Source of the DNA: Mycobacterium kyogaense
GTDB taxonomy: Bacteria; Actinomycetota; Actinomycetes; Mycobacteriales; Mycobacteriaceae
Length of the DNA: 64,000 nucleotides
NCBI RefSeq assembly: GCF_003254575.1
Contig: NZ_QJUA01000023.1
Span: 1-64,000, forward strand
Direction of reading: 5' to 3'
Below are positions 44,854 to 53,822 of this stretch, piece by piece. The notes under the pieces are model-generated. The model was not told the DNA's origin. It saw only the letters and a program-made list of their open reading frames with translations, and did no database searches. The translations under genes and the position numbers were made by a program. Positions within the stretch are counted from its first letter, which is position 1; every line of letters begins with the position of its first letter.

Positions 44854-46038
44854 TCAACGGGTCAGGACGGTGCAGGCGCTGACACCGGGTGCGCCGTAGA
44901 CGTGGGTGAAGCCAACGCCAGGGTCCCCGGGGACCTGCCGTCGCCCGGCGTCACCACGCAGCTGGAGCACGGTCTCGTAGACTTGTCGCAGCCCTGAGGC
45001 GCCGATCGGCTCGCCCATCGCCAGACACCCTCCGTCGGTGTTCACCGGCAATGCGCCACCAATCTCCGTCGCGCCAGATGAGACCAGTGCGGCTTGTTCT
45101 CCGTGCTCGCACAATCCCGTCTCGGCCATGTGTATGAGCTCCGAACCCGCATCGGTGTCCTGCAATTGCGCCACGGCGACATCACCGGGGTCAACTCCGG
45201 CTTGCTCGAAGGCCGCGCGGGCGGCGTCCTCGGTGGGCCCCGAGCCACGTTGCGACGACAGCCACGGGCTGAAAACTTCGAACGAACCGTAGCGGCGGGT
45301 TCTGGCACTGACCGCTCGGAGGAAGACGGGACGCGTTGTGAAGCGGCGGGCGAGGTCGGCCCGGCACAGCACCAGGGCCACACCCCCCTCACCCGGTGAG
45401 CACAACATGTACTGCGTGAGAGGGTCGCTCACCATGGGCGCCTCGGCAATATCGTTCTCGGACAACGGCTTTCGTCGCCACGCCATGTCGTTGATCGACC
45501 CGTTCCGAAAGGCCCTGGCCGCGACTTTAGCCAACAACGCGGCGTCGAGACAGTGTTCGTACAAGTAGCGCTGCGTCTTCAGGGCGAAGAACTGCGTGGT
45601 GAGCATCAGGCCGACTCGGCCATACCACTGCCCCAGTCCCCAGTCTGCGGGCTCGGCGTTGAAGGCACCGCGATCGTGCTTGTCGAAACCGATGGCCATC
45701 GCGACATCGGCGGAGCCGCTGGTGATGGCATTGGCTGCTACGGTCAGGGCACTTCCGCCGGTGGCGCAGCCGTTGGTGACGTTGATGAACGTCAGACCGG
45801 TCAGGCCGAGGTCGGAGACGAGAGTGTCGGCGGCGCCGGCGGACATGCTCCCTCCCGCGGCGACCTGAACGTCGTGCCAGCCAATTCCCGCATCAGCCAG
45901 TGCGGCACGCACGGCGGAAGCTCCCTGCTGTCTGCCGCTCACCCCGTCAGTACGACCGAATCGGTGCATGCCGATACCGACGATTGCGACGCCGCCCGTG
46001 TCGCGCTGCTGGTCGTTCTCGCTGGCGTCACTCATCAT
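44854..46038 (-). CDS. Thiolase-like (lipid-transfer/SCP2-type) protein with cysteine
   Basis: A 394-residue thiolase-fold protein. The nucleophile region is intact, INVTNGCATGGSAL near residue 86, in contrast to the Cys-less protein at 27970. The C-terminal region reads NTDGGCLAMGEPIGASG near 338: the usual GHP histidine is replaced by Glu. It overlaps the upstream DUF35 gene by about 11 bp, so the two are made together. Probable thiolytic cleavage of a 3-ketoacyl-CoA. Two adjacent ATG codons (46038 and 46035) are possible starts. Confidence 0.83.
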   Translation of the reverse strand: MMSDASENDQQRDTGGVAIVGIGMHRFGRTDGVSGRQQGASAVRAALADAGIGWHDVQVAAGGSMSAGAADTLVSDLGLTGLTFINVTNGCATGGSALTVAANAITSGSADVAMAIGFDKHDRGAFNAEPADWGLGQWYGRVGLMLTTQFFALKTQRYLYEHCLDAALLAKVAARAFRNGSINDMAWRRKPLSENDIAEAPMVSDPLTQYMLCSPGEGGVALVLCRADLARRFTTRPVFLRAVSARTRRYGSFEVFSPWLSSQRGSGPTEDAARAAFEQAGVDPGDVAVAQLQDTDAGSELIHMAETGLCEHGEQAALVSSGATEIGGALPVNTDGGCLAMGEPIGASGLRQVYETVLQLRGDAGRRQVPGDPGVGFTHVYGAPGVSACTVLTR

Positions 46039-46465
46039 CGAGGTTTCCCACGGGCTCGAAGGCGAACGTATGCAACACTCGCCCATCCTCGTCGGTTGCG
46101 TAAGGAGCGAGCACGACCTTCACAGCTTGGCCGATGCGCAACTCTGCGGGAGCCGCCGTGGTGAGCCGGCCCTCCACGATGACGACGTCGAAGTCGACGT
46201 AACCGACGCCGTAGGGATCGAATTCGCTTCGGCCAGCCCCGTCGTAGGGCGCCTTGGGCGGGAACCGTTGGATGGTGTAGGACCACAGCAGTCCTTGAGG
46301 CGGCAGGACCCACCGCGCCATATCTGAAGCGGTGCATCGTGGACAGCTCGGCTGGCTTGGGAAGACGGTCGCCCCGCAGCCGCGGCACCTCGCCGCAACG
46401 AGCGACACTTGGCCATCGGTCACCTCGAGGTGTTCTTCGGCGACGACGGTCTCGATGAGACTCAT
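46028..46465 (-). CDS. DUF35 / Zn-ribbon OB-fold protein
   Basis: A 145-residue protein with a zinc ribbon ARCRGCGATVFPSQPSCPRC at about residues 25-44 and an OB-fold (LLWSYTIQRFPPKAPY, VGYVDFDVVIVEGRL). It is the DUF35 partner of the thiolase-like protein whose gene overlaps its 3' end. AAGGAAA precedes the ATG. It is a paralogue of the DUF35 protein at 27527, giving the cluster two thiolase/DUF35 pairs. Confidence 0.87.
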   Translation of the reverse strand: MSLIETVVAEEHLEVTDGQVSLVAARCRGCGATVFPSQPSCPRCTASDMARWVLPPQGLLWSYTIQRFPPKAPYDGAGRSEFDPYGVGYVDFDVVIVEGRLTTAAPAELRIGQAVKVVLAPYATDEDGRVLHTFAFEPVGNLDDE

Positions 46466-46490
46466 GCTAGGTTTCCTTCGTTCGTCGTCG

Positions 46491-47723
46491 TCACGACGGC
46501 CTGGGTTCGCGCGGTAGGCCCAGGATCCGCTCGGCGAGGATGTTGCGCTGAATTTCGTCGGTGCCTCCGGCTATGCGGTAGCCGGGTGCGCCCAATAAAT
46601 GGGACGTCCACGCGAAAGTGCCCCATTCCTCCGTGTCGGCGATCAGCCGCTCACCGAGCACCTTCGCGGCCACGACCGAGATGCGGCTCATGTTCTGAGT
46701 CCAGAGCAATTTGCTGATCGAACCTTCGGCGCCCGGGGCGGCACCGTGTTGCGCCTTGGCCGCTGCGCGTTGGTTGGTCAGCTCCTCGATCCGGGCGTGG
46801 ATGAACAGGTCCGCCAGGGCATCGCGGATCATCGGGTCGTCGGTGCGGCCGAAATGCCGCGCCGCAGCGAGAACATCGCTGAATTGTCCTCCAGCACTGT
46901 GACCTCCACCAGTGGAATGGTCCCGTTCAAACGCCAGGACGGTCATAGCGACCGTCCAGCCGGCACCGACATCGCCGAGACGCAAGTCGTCAGGAACGCG
47001 TACCTCATCGAGGAAGACCTCGTTGAAACTCGTTCCCCCCGTGATCTGGCGTATCGGTCTGATCACGACCCCGTCGGCGTCGAGCGGCACGAGGAACGCC
47101 GTGAGTCCGTGGTGCCGATCAGAGCCGGGTTCACTGCGGGCGATAGCCAAGCCCCACTGAGCGAATCGCGCCCCGGAGGTCCACACCTTACGACCGTTGA
47201 GCAACCAGGCGTCGCCGTCACGGGCCGCACGGGTCTGGACGCCAGCGAGATCGGAGCCGGCATCGGGCTCACTGAACAGCTGGCACGCCACTTCCTCCAT
47301 CCGTAGTAGCGGACGCAGGAATCGCTTGCGTTGGTCGGCGTGGCCCAGCGCGGCGATGGTCGGGGCGATCAGAGCAATTGACACCACCGGGAGTTCCCCG
47401 GCCTCGGGAACCTCATACTCGGCTTCGAGCTCTCTGTATCGGCGCAGTAACCGCTGCGGCAGTGGTGTTGGGTGTTCGGCTGCACCCAACGAGTCCACGT
47501 AGCCGGCGTCGAATTTTGCACGTTGCCATGCCGCCATAGCCGCCAAACGGTCGGCCAGTTCCGCATCGTCGACGTCGTCGAATACCGAGACGTCGTCGGA
47601 GCCCTGCCCCCAGACCCTCGTCGCCGAAGGTGTCCGAGGTACAACACCTTGGGCTTGAAACCACTGGCGCACAGAGGAGTCGAAGTCCGCGAGTGAGGTC
47701 GCTTCGTCGGCGAGCTCACTCAT
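46491..47723 (-). CDS. Acyl-CoA dehydrogenase with EIQRN motif
   Basis: A 410-residue ACAD. QLFSEPDAGSDLAGVQTRA near residue 139 is the substrate/FAD loop, GRKVWTSGARFAQWGLAIA near 168 the second block and IAGGTDEIQRNILAERILGL near 384 the C-terminal motif, with the Glu position used by one subunit type of heteromeric steroid ACADs. ATG at 47723 lies in a 4-bp overlap with the ferredoxin stop. In the same unit as the smaller ACAD at 43733. Confidence 0.88.
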   Translation of the reverse strand: MSELADEATSLADFDSSVRQWFQAQGVVPRTPSATRVWGQGSDDVSVFDDVDDAELADRLAAMAAWQRAKFDAGYVDSLGAAEHPTPLPQRLLRRYRELEAEYEVPEAGELPVVSIALIAPTIAALGHADQRKRFLRPLLRMEEVACQLFSEPDAGSDLAGVQTRAARDGDAWLLNGRKVWTSGARFAQWGLAIARSEPGSDRHHGLTAFLVPLDADGVVIRPIRQITGGTSFNEVFLDEVRVPDDLRLGDVGAGWTVAMTVLAFERDHSTGGGHSAGGQFSDVLAAARHFGRTDDPMIRDALADLFIHARIEELTNQRAAAKAQHGAAPGAEGSISKLLWTQNMSRISVVAAKVLGERLIADTEEWGTFAWTSHLLGAPGYRIAGGTDEIQRNILAERILGLPREPRPS

Positions 47724-47911
47724 GAGGTAACCGACAATGCGGACCGGGGGCATTGTAGGGCCGCTTCTCGCACGTCGGCTTCAGCATCTGCAGGCACTTC
47801 GTCCACCAGAACGTGCAGATCGAGATCGTCGTCGAGCTCGAAAACCGTTGGTGCGAGAGCCATACAGACTCCATTGACCTGGCAGAGGTCACGGTCGACG
47901 CTGACCTTCAC
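47720..47911 (-). CDS. 3Fe-4S-type ferredoxin
   Basis: A 63-residue ferredoxin with Cys10, Cys16 and Cys54 (CQVNGVC and QCP), the C-x5-C...CP pattern of single 3Fe-4S cluster ferredoxins that serve actinobacterial P450s. GTG start at 47911 with a purine-rich GGGGGAC upstream. The next gene (ACAD) overlaps its stop. It may supply one of the three cluster P450s or the molybdenum enzyme; the paralogue at 56899 is next to an SDR and a P450. Confidence 0.88.
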   Translation of the reverse strand: MKVSVDRDLCQVNGVCMALAPTVFELDDDLDLHVLVDEVPADAEADVREAALQCPRSALSVTS

Positions 47912-47942
47912 TGCGGGTCCCCCAGATGCGATTGCGATCTGT

Positions 47943-48266
47943 TCACGCGATGACGCCTTTGGCCGAAGTCCCCACCGAAAGACTGACGAATCGATCGGCG
48001 GTAGGAACGCCGTCGAAAAGCTCTCCCATGCGCGAGATGAGTTTGACGCAGTGCGGCTGACGATAGTGGGTGGCGATGTCCTCGGGCGTCCGGTACACCT
48101 CCACCGCCAACAACTCGAGAGGATTGTCGGGATGTTCGTGGAGGGTGAACTTCAGGACGCCGTCTTCTTCGTGGGAGGCCACGATCTCCTCGCGGAGCGC
48201 CTCGAGCGCCGCCTCGCGTTGACCGTCCTTGATCCTGATTCGGGAAATCACCACGTTGTGGGCCAC
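47943..48266 (-). CDS. Antibiotic biosynthesis monooxygenase (ABM)-like small protein
   Basis: A 107-residue ferredoxin-like alpha+beta barrel protein with VVISRIRIKDGQREAALEALREEI at the start and EVYRTPEDIATHYRQPH near residue 56. ABM-domain proteins act as small quinol monooxygenases or binding proteins. GAGGAGG precedes the GTG at 48266. It is the first gene of the seven-gene unit ABM, ferredoxin, ACAD, DUF35, thiolase, ACAD, LLM, and operator 8 lies 24 bp upstream. Confidence 0.82.
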   Translation of the reverse strand: MAHNVVISRIRIKDGQREAALEALREEIVASHEEDGVLKFTLHEHPDNPLELLAVEVYRTPEDIATHYRQPHCVKLISRMGELFDGVPTADRFVSLSVGTSAKGVIA

Positions 48267-48290
48267 GCTGCCTCCTCGCTGCTCAATAAA

Positions 48291-48308
48291 CGACCGGCGG
48301 GTCGGTCG
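48291..48308. promoter_or_regulatory. Cluster operator 8
   Basis: CGACCGGCGGGTCGGTCG, upstream of the seven-gene minus-strand unit. Confidence 0.8.
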
Positions 48309-48309
48309 A

Positions 48310-48339
48310 AGTTTAGGGACTGTGCCAGGACGTCGTCAA
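48310..48339 (-). promoter_or_regulatory. Sigma-A-type promoter for the seven-gene unit
   Basis: On the minus strand: TTGACG, 18 bp, TAAACT, then 1 bp to operator 8. Confidence 0.7.
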
Positions 48340-48359
48340 CGGATTGGCGAAACAAAATC

Positions 48360-48377
48360 CGACCGTCGCGTCGGTCT
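48360..48377. promoter_or_regulatory. Cluster operator 9
   Basis: CGACCGTCGCGTCGGTCT, 43 bp before the ATG of the ferredoxin reductase gene. No strong promoter hexamers are seen for the plus strand; AAAATC-like sequence lies just upstream. Confidence 0.8.
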
Positions 48378-48420
48378 GGTAATCTGCGGGCGTGAAATTC
48401 TCGGCTCACAGCATCACAGC

Positions 48421-49620
48421 ATGAAGGACCGCGACGTCGTCATCGTCGGCGGCGGCGCGGCGGGCGTGAAGACAGCTCACATGCTGCGCGAGCGGGGTTA
48501 TACGGGTCGGGTAGTGCTCGTATGCGATGAAGACCACGTTGGCTACGACCGCCCTCCGCTGTCCAAACAAGTGCTCACCGGACAGTGGACTCCGGACCGG
48601 CTCACGGCCAATCTCGACGTGGATGCCGACGTGCTGCCGGCGACTCGAGCTGTCAAGCTGAGTCTGGACACCCGTACTGTCACTCTGCACACCGGAGACG
48701 AGCTGCACTTCGATCAGCTCGTCATCGCCACCGGCACACGGGCTCGCCGGTTGCCGTTGTGCGACGTGCGCCGCGTCCACGTCGTCCGCTCCCTGACGGA
48801 CGCCACCTCGCTGCTCGCCGACCTGGACAAGTCGCCGAACCGCGTAGCCGTCGTCGGCGGCGGGTTCATCGGCGCCGAAGTCGCATCCAGCTGCCGCCAG
48901 CGGGGCCTGCCGGTAACCCTCATCGAACCCGCACCGTTTCCGCTGGTCCGCGCGGTCGGATCGACGGTCGGGCGGTGCCTCGCCGAGCACTACAGCGATC
49001 ACGGTGTCGATGTGCGGCTGGGCATCAGCGTCGCCGGCTGGACGGTTGACGCTGGCGGCGGACTCACGGGGCTGGATCTCTCCGACGGCTCATCGGTCGC
49101 CTGCGACGTCGCCGTCGTCGCGATCGGGGCGCAGCCCAACACCGAATGGCTTCACGGCTCGGGGCTGAGCCTTGAGGACGGGGTGGTCTGCGACAAGGAC
49201 CTGATCGCCGCACCCGGTGTACTTGCCGTAGGTGACATCGCTCGATGGCCGAACGCTTCCACCAAGCAGTTTCGCCGTATCGAGCACTGGGACAACGCAG
49301 GACGCCAAGCCTCTCACGCCGCCGCCACACTGCTCGATTCGCCGCGACCCGAGCACGGATACATGCCCGTGCCCTGGGTGTGGTCAGACCAGTTCGACCG
49401 CAAGATTCAGATCTACGGCTCCACCGATGGTCACGACGAAGTACTGATCTCGGCCGGAACGCTGTCCGAACGCAAATTCGTGGCGCTCTACCGCAGAGGT
49501 GACCATTTGTCTGCGGCGTTGAGCGTGAACATGGCCCGTCCGCTACTCGCCTACCGCCGCCTGTTCGAACGCGGCGACGTTGCGTGGACCGAAGTGCTCG
49601 ACCTCGCCGCCCACTCATGA
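48421..49620 (+). CDS. FAD-dependent ferredoxin reductase (BphA4/ThcD type)
   Basis: A 399-residue flavoprotein with two Rossmann motifs: VVIVGGGAAGVKTAHML near residue 6 for FAD and VAVVGGGFIGAEVASSC near 143 for NAD(P)H. APGVLAVGDIARW near 262 is the FAD-binding block near the C-terminal part. Enzymes of this type reduce ferredoxins for P450s and Rieske oxygenases. It is the first gene of a plus-strand unit; its stop overlaps the next ATG (ATGA). Together with the FprB-like protein it gives the cluster two reductases. Confidence 0.88.
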   Translation: MKDRDVVIVGGGAAGVKTAHMLRERGYTGRVVLVCDEDHVGYDRPPLSKQVLTGQWTPDRLTANLDVDADVLPATRAVKLSLDTRTVTLHTGDELHFDQLVIATGTRARRLPLCDVRRVHVVRSLTDATSLLADLDKSPNRVAVVGGGFIGAEVASSCRQRGLPVTLIEPAPFPLVRAVGSTVGRCLAEHYSDHGVDVRLGISVAGWTVDAGGGLTGLDLSDGSSVACDVAVVAIGAQPNTEWLHGSGLSLEDGVVCDKDLIAAPGVLAVGDIARWPNASTKQFRRIEHWDNAGRQASHAAATLLDSPRPEHGYMPVPWVWSDQFDRKIQIYGSTDGHDEVLISAGTLSERKFVALYRRGDHLSAALSVNMARPLLAYRRLFERGDVAWTEVLDLAAHS

Positions 49621-51125
49621 GCACCGCACGCGTCGCCGACCACACCCCCGTCATTGTTGGAGTCGGCCAATGGACGCATCACCCGACTGACCCGGCCGAT
49701 TCGCCCGAGCCGGCAGCCATGATGGCAGAGACGGTGCGGCGAGCCGCCGCCGACGCCGGCCCCGGTCACCGACTCCTGAAGCTGGCTACTGGCCTGTGGA
49801 CAGTCGCACTCACGAGCTGGGTGTACGACGACGCCGCATCCACCGTGGCTGAGACACTTGGCATCTCACCGCGTCACCGCACCAACTCCCCCATCGGCGG
49901 GGAACAGCCCCAGGTGCTCATCTCCAGAGCCGCACGCGCTGTGTCCGCCGGTGAACACGACGTCGTCGTCATTACCGGAGCGGAAGCCTTCCGCAGCCGC
50001 CGGTTGGCCAAAACCACCGGCACGCGGTTGAACTGGACTCCTCAACCACACGGAAAGCCTGCAGGCTATCCCCGTCACCTACTCGATCGCGAGCCCGCGC
50101 TAGCCGCTGAGCGCGATGCAGGCGCCGCAATACCGTTGGATTTCTACGCCATTTTCGAGAACGCCCTCCGCGCCGCCGCTGGCCGAGGCCTCGCCGAGCA
50201 CCGCACACACCTCGGCGAGCTGTGGCACCGCTTCGCCGAAGTCGCGAAGACCAACGAGCACGCGTGGTCCCAGACCGCTCCGTCTGCCCTAGAGATCGCT
50301 ACCCCCTCGCCGTCGAACCGCATGATCCGCTACCCCTACACCAAGCTTCTCACGTCCAACATCTTCGTCGACATGTCAGCAGCGGTCATCGTCACCTCAG
50401 CGGCGGTCGCCCGCGCTGTCGGCGTGCCCACAGATCGTTGGGTGTTCCCGCTTTCCGCTGCTGAAAGCCACGAGCACTGGTTCGTCAGCGAGCGCGATGA
50501 ACTGCACCGCTCGGTGGCCATTGCGGCCAATGGCCGAACCGCCCTCGACACTGCGGGATTCGAGCCCGACGACATCAGTTATGCGGACGTGTACTCCTGC
50601 TTTCCGTCGGCAGTGCAGATCGCCGCCGCCGAACTCGGTCTGCGGTCGGATAATTCTTCGCTGCCGCTTACGGTCACCGGTGGGCTCACCTTCGCGGGCG
50701 GGCCCGGCAACAACTACGTCACCCATGCTGTCTCGGCATTGGTGGTCGCACTACGCAACGACCCCGGCGCGGTCGGATTGTGCACGGCCAACGGCATGTT
50801 CCTCACCAAGCACGCGTTGGCCCTGTACTCCACTGATCCGCCGAGCTCCAGTTTCCGTTGGTCGAACGTGCAGCGCGAGGTTGACGGTCTCCCCAAGCGC
50901 GCCGTGGCGTTGGATTACCGAGGCCGAGCGATTCTCGAGTCATACACCGTCACCCCTGGCGTCGCCAACGAAACCCCCTCAACCGCGACCATCGTGGGTC
51001 GCACCCCCGACGGTCGACGCTGCTGGCGGCGCACCGTCGATGAGCACCTCGTCCGAGCTATGGAGCTCGAAGAATTCATTGGGCGCGATATTACAGTGCA
51101 CGACAAAGGAATCGAGGTCGACTGA
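49617..51125 (+). CDS. Acetyl-CoA acetyltransferase-like (thiolase-fold) protein
   Basis: A 502-residue thiolase-superfamily protein, longer than classical thiolases (about 390-400). It begins TPVIVGVGQWTHH and has the late block TGGLTFAGGPGNNYVTHAVSALV near residue 356. The N-terminal nucleophile region reads NSPIGGEQPQVLISRAA near 93, with no Cys. It matches the large mycobacterial group annotated acetyl-CoA acetyltransferase whose function is poorly known. No DUF35 gene is adjacent; the ORF tail after residue 400 may hold an equivalent domain. Confidence 0.82.
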   Translation: MSTARVADHTPVIVGVGQWTHHPTDPADSPEPAAMMAETVRRAAADAGPGHRLLKLATGLWTVALTSWVYDDAASTVAETLGISPRHRTNSPIGGEQPQVLISRAARAVSAGEHDVVVITGAEAFRSRRLAKTTGTRLNWTPQPHGKPAGYPRHLLDREPALAAERDAGAAIPLDFYAIFENALRAAAGRGLAEHRTHLGELWHRFAEVAKTNEHAWSQTAPSALEIATPSPSNRMIRYPYTKLLTSNIFVDMSAAVIVTSAAVARAVGVPTDRWVFPLSAAESHEHWFVSERDELHRSVAIAANGRTALDTAGFEPDDISYADVYSCFPSAVQIAAAELGLRSDNSSLPLTVTGGLTFAGGPGNNYVTHAVSALVVALRNDPGAVGLCTANGMFLTKHALALYSTDPPSSSFRWSNVQREVDGLPKRAVALDYRGRAILESYTVTPGVANETPSTATIVGRTPDGRRCWRRTVDEHLVRAMELEEFIGRDITVHDKGIEVD

Positions 51126-51126
51126 A

Positions 51127-51861
51127 ATGAGCCAACGCTGCGCGCTGGTCACCGGAGCGTCACGCGGCATAGGCGGTGAGATCGCCCGCCGGCTCGCCGG
51201 GCAAGGATACGACCTCATGCTGGTCGCGCGGCGCAACGATAGCCTGGAAACGTTCGCCGCCGAGATACGCGCCGACTACGACGTGCGAACTCACCACGTG
51301 GCTGCTGATCTGTCCGCTGAAGGCAATGTGCGGCGCGTGGCCCACGAACACCGCGCCGTCTACGACCGCCTCGACTTACTCGTGTTGAACGCGGGCCTTG
51401 GCAACTACGCGCCCATCACCGAGAGCACCCTGAAAAGCTACGACCTGACATTCAATCTCAACGTCCGATCAGCGTACATACTTCTGCAGGAACTTCTGCC
51501 ACTGCTCCGCTCGACAGCGTCGTCCAATCCCGACCACGGCGCCAAGGTAATCGCCCTCGCCTCGATCGCCGGAGTCCATCCCGAAGCCGGCCTGGCCGCC
51601 TACGGCGCCAGCAAATCGGCGCTGATCTCCCTGTGTGAGACGGTCACCCTCGAAGAGTGCGACAACGGCATCACCGCCACCGCATTGTCACCCGGATTCG
51701 TCGATACCGACATGACCGCGTGGATCGACGGGCCGAGGAGCGCGATGATCAAGACCGCCGATGTCGCGGAACTGGTGATGGCGGTGAGCCGACTATCGGC
51801 CAACGCCGCGGTGGGCAACATCGTCATCGCACGCCACGGCGCGGAACCCCGTCGACCGTGA
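51127..51861 (+). CDS. Short-chain dehydrogenase
   Basis: A 244-residue SDR with TGASRGIG at about residues 9-16, LLVLNAGLGNYAP near 85 and the active-site pair in YGASKSAL near 158. It starts 1 bp after the thiolase-like gene ends, and its stop overlaps the GTG of the next small gene. A likely role is oxidation of a 3-hydroxyacyl-CoA or a ring hydroxyl in this unit. Confidence 0.87.
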   Translation: MSQRCALVTGASRGIGGEIARRLAGQGYDLMLVARRNDSLETFAAEIRADYDVRTHHVAADLSAEGNVRRVAHEHRAVYDRLDLLVLNAGLGNYAPITESTLKSYDLTFNLNVRSAYILLQELLPLLRSTASSNPDHGAKVIALASIAGVHPEAGLAAYGASKSALISLCETVTLEECDNGITATALSPGFVDTDMTAWIDGPRSAMIKTADVAELVMAVSRLSANAAVGNIVIARHGAEPRRP

Positions 51862-52262
51862 CCGCGCACCTGGCCATGATGCCGTTCCCGCCGGAACCGG
51901 AGCGCGAAGCTCAATCCGCTGTCGCGCCGCCCTGCACCCAGGCTGAGCTGGCCTGGGATCTGGCGGCCGCTCTCGCACCGAGTCTTGGAAAGACGACGCG
52001 CAACCGCATCTACGCCGATCTCGGCGCAGGGGAGTCGTTCACGGCCATAGAAGTACTGCTCGTCAGGGCAGTACAGCTACACCATCCGGTGCCGACGGAT
52101 CTCTGCGCATCGCTGATTCGTTGGGTCGAGGGATACGTGGGCACGCCGAGCGAGCCGGGGCTGAGAGCGCTGGTCGGCCAGCTGAGGACCGCCGACTCGG
52201 CTACCCACGTCTGCGCGAGTCCCGAGAGATCTCCGGCTAAGAGCGATCGGCGTATCCGGTGA
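51858..52262 (+). CDS. Conserved hypothetical protein
   Basis: A 134-residue helical protein that I can only describe. The recognisable part is RNRIYADLGAGESFTAIEVL near residues 43-62, followed by LCASLIRWVEGYVG and a polar tail. No membrane helix or cysteine cluster. The GTG at 51858 overlaps the SDR stop (GTGA), so it is the fourth gene of the unit; a later ATG pair (MMPFPPEPE) is an alternative start. Confidence 0.65.
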   Translation: MTAHLAMMPFPPEPEREAQSAVAPPCTQAELAWDLAAALAPSLGKTTRNRIYADLGAGESFTAIEVLLVRAVQLHHPVPTDLCASLIRWVEGYVGTPSEPGLRALVGQLRTADSATHVCASPERSPAKSDRRIR

Positions 52263-52316
52263 CGAGCGTGAATGTGAAGAAAGCGGCATGAACGCATGTC
52301 CCGCCGCACGACGCCG

Positions 52317-52335
52317 AACCGGCAGCGCGCCGGTT
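52317..52335. terminator. Hairpin at convergent gene ends
   Basis: AACCGGC-AGCGC-GCCGGTT, a perfect 7-bp stem with a 5-nt loop between the hypothetical gene (plus) and a P450 gene (minus). It could end transcription from both sides. Confidence 0.5.
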
Positions 52336-53629
52336 AACCCCACACCACGGGTAGCTTCGACACCCCGGTAAACCACATGCCCTCGATCTGTGGAATCTCG
52401 GCGTCGCTGTCGAATCGGAGGTTTGGCAGCCTGTCCAGAAGTACGTTGAGGCCGTCGGACATCTCCGTGCGGGCCAGATGCATACCGATGCACATGTGCG
52501 GTCCGTAGCCGAACGCGACGGTCTGGGCCCGTTTACGGTGCAGGTCGAACTCGTCGGGCCGCTCCCAGCGTGCCCGATCCCTGTTGGCGGTGTACAGGTT
52601 GGTGATGACCCCTGTGCCTGCGCGAATCGGCTCACCCCCCAGCTCGGTGTCCGCCACTGCGAGCCGTAACTCGAAGCTGCCGCCCGCCGGCGACAACCGC
52701 ATGGCCTCTTCCTGCGCGGCCACGATCAGGGCCCGATTGTCGGTGACCTCGGCGATCGCACCTGGGGTCGACAACAGATAGTAGAGCGTCGTGGTGAGAC
52801 CTCGACCCGTCGTTTCGTTGCCCGCCGCAGTGAGGATGAACAGAGCGCTGACGATCTCTTCGTCAGACAGCGACCCGTGATCGGGGTGGCTGGCTCGAAT
52901 CATGGCGCTGACCAGATCGTTACGGCTCATGAGCTCGTCTTCGCTCAGGGCTCGGCGTTGCGCCACCAGCGCCCCCAGATACTGACCGAGAAGTGCGGCC
53001 TGCTGGGCGGAGTTCTCGTCAACCGGTGCCGCGATGACGTAGTAGGCCCATGCTTTCAGCTTCTCGTAATCTTCATCGGGCACACCCATGATGGCCCCGA
53101 AGACGTATGACGGAAGCAGGTCGCAGAACTCGGTACGCAGCTCGGCGCGACGCTCCTGCCGACCGGCGATCTCCTCGACCATCTTCTCGACGAGCGGCTT
53201 GACGACGTTCTCACTCCATCGTTTACATGCCCCTGGGCTGAACACCTCGCCGAGCAGGAGGCGGTATCGGCGGTGTTCGGGGCCGTCCATGTGCAGGAAT
53301 GTCTCGCCGCCCACGTCGGGATACATTTTGTGCTTGAAGGTCTCCGCGTCGCGCAGACATTGCGTGACCAGGTCGTAGGACAACACCATCCTGGTGTCCA
53401 TGTCGCTGGGCAGCTTGAAGATCGTCGGCAGCGTCCAGCCGCCGATCTCGTTGCCCCTGCCGCGCAACACCGTGCCCTGCGCCGCCAACTGAGTCATCAT
53501 CGCGTGGCCGTCGACGATCCCCTGGTTGATGGCCGTGTCGAACGCGGTATACGCGCGCTCGATGGCGTCGTGCGACGTGTCCACGCCATCGACGGATAGT
53601 GGCGCTTCCTGGTGCTCGGTGGCTGTCAT
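52334..53629 (-). CDS. Cytochrome P450
   Basis: A 431-residue soluble P450. The I-helix is LTAAGNETTGRG near residue 270, ExxR is EEAMRLSP near 308 and the haem loop FGYGPHMCIGMHLAR holds the ligand Cys near 378. GAGGA precedes the ATG. It stands alone with operator 10 and a good promoter upstream. It diverges from the SnoaL-like gene at 53823. Confidence 0.93.
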   Translation of the reverse strand: MTATEHQEAPLSVDGVDTSHDAIERAYTAFDTAINQGIVDGHAMMTQLAAQGTVLRGRGNEIGGWTLPTIFKLPSDMDTRMVLSYDLVTQCLRDAETFKHKMYPDVGGETFLHMDGPEHRRYRLLLGEVFSPGACKRWSENVVKPLVEKMVEEIAGRQERRAELRTEFCDLLPSYVFGAIMGVPDEDYEKLKAWAYYVIAAPVDENSAQQAALLGQYLGALVAQRRALSEDELMSRNDLVSAMIRASHPDHGSLSDEEIVSALFILTAAGNETTGRGLTTTLYYLLSTPGAIAEVTDNRALIVAAQEEAMRLSPAGGSFELRLAVADTELGGEPIRAGTGVITNLYTANRDRARWERPDEFDLHRKRAQTVAFGYGPHMCIGMHLARTEMSDGLNVLLDRLPNLRFDSDAEIPQIEGMWFTGVSKLPVVWG

Positions 53630-53707
53630 CTAATCCTCGTTTCCACTGCGACGATGCATCGGCGGCCCACGCCCTGCGTGGTCACGACTCCTCGACCGAA
53701 ATAAACA

Positions 53708-53725
53708 CGACCGGCGCGTCGGTCG
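53708..53725. promoter_or_regulatory. Cluster operator 10
   Basis: CGACCGGCGCGTCGGTCG, between the P450 (minus) and SnoaL-like (plus) genes. Confidence 0.83.
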
Positions 53726-53734
53726 AATATTGTG

Positions 53735-53763
53735 ACCGTAGCAACAGCCCATCAGCCGGTCAA
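53735..53763 (-). promoter_or_regulatory. Sigma-A-type promoter for the P450 gene
   Basis: On the minus strand: TTGACC, 17 bp, TACGGT, then 9 bp to operator 10. Confidence 0.75.
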
Positions 53764-53822
53764 GGAAGCACCAGACTGGTCCCAGTTCGCGCGATGTCAC
53801 GCGAACGCCGAAAGGAGTACGT

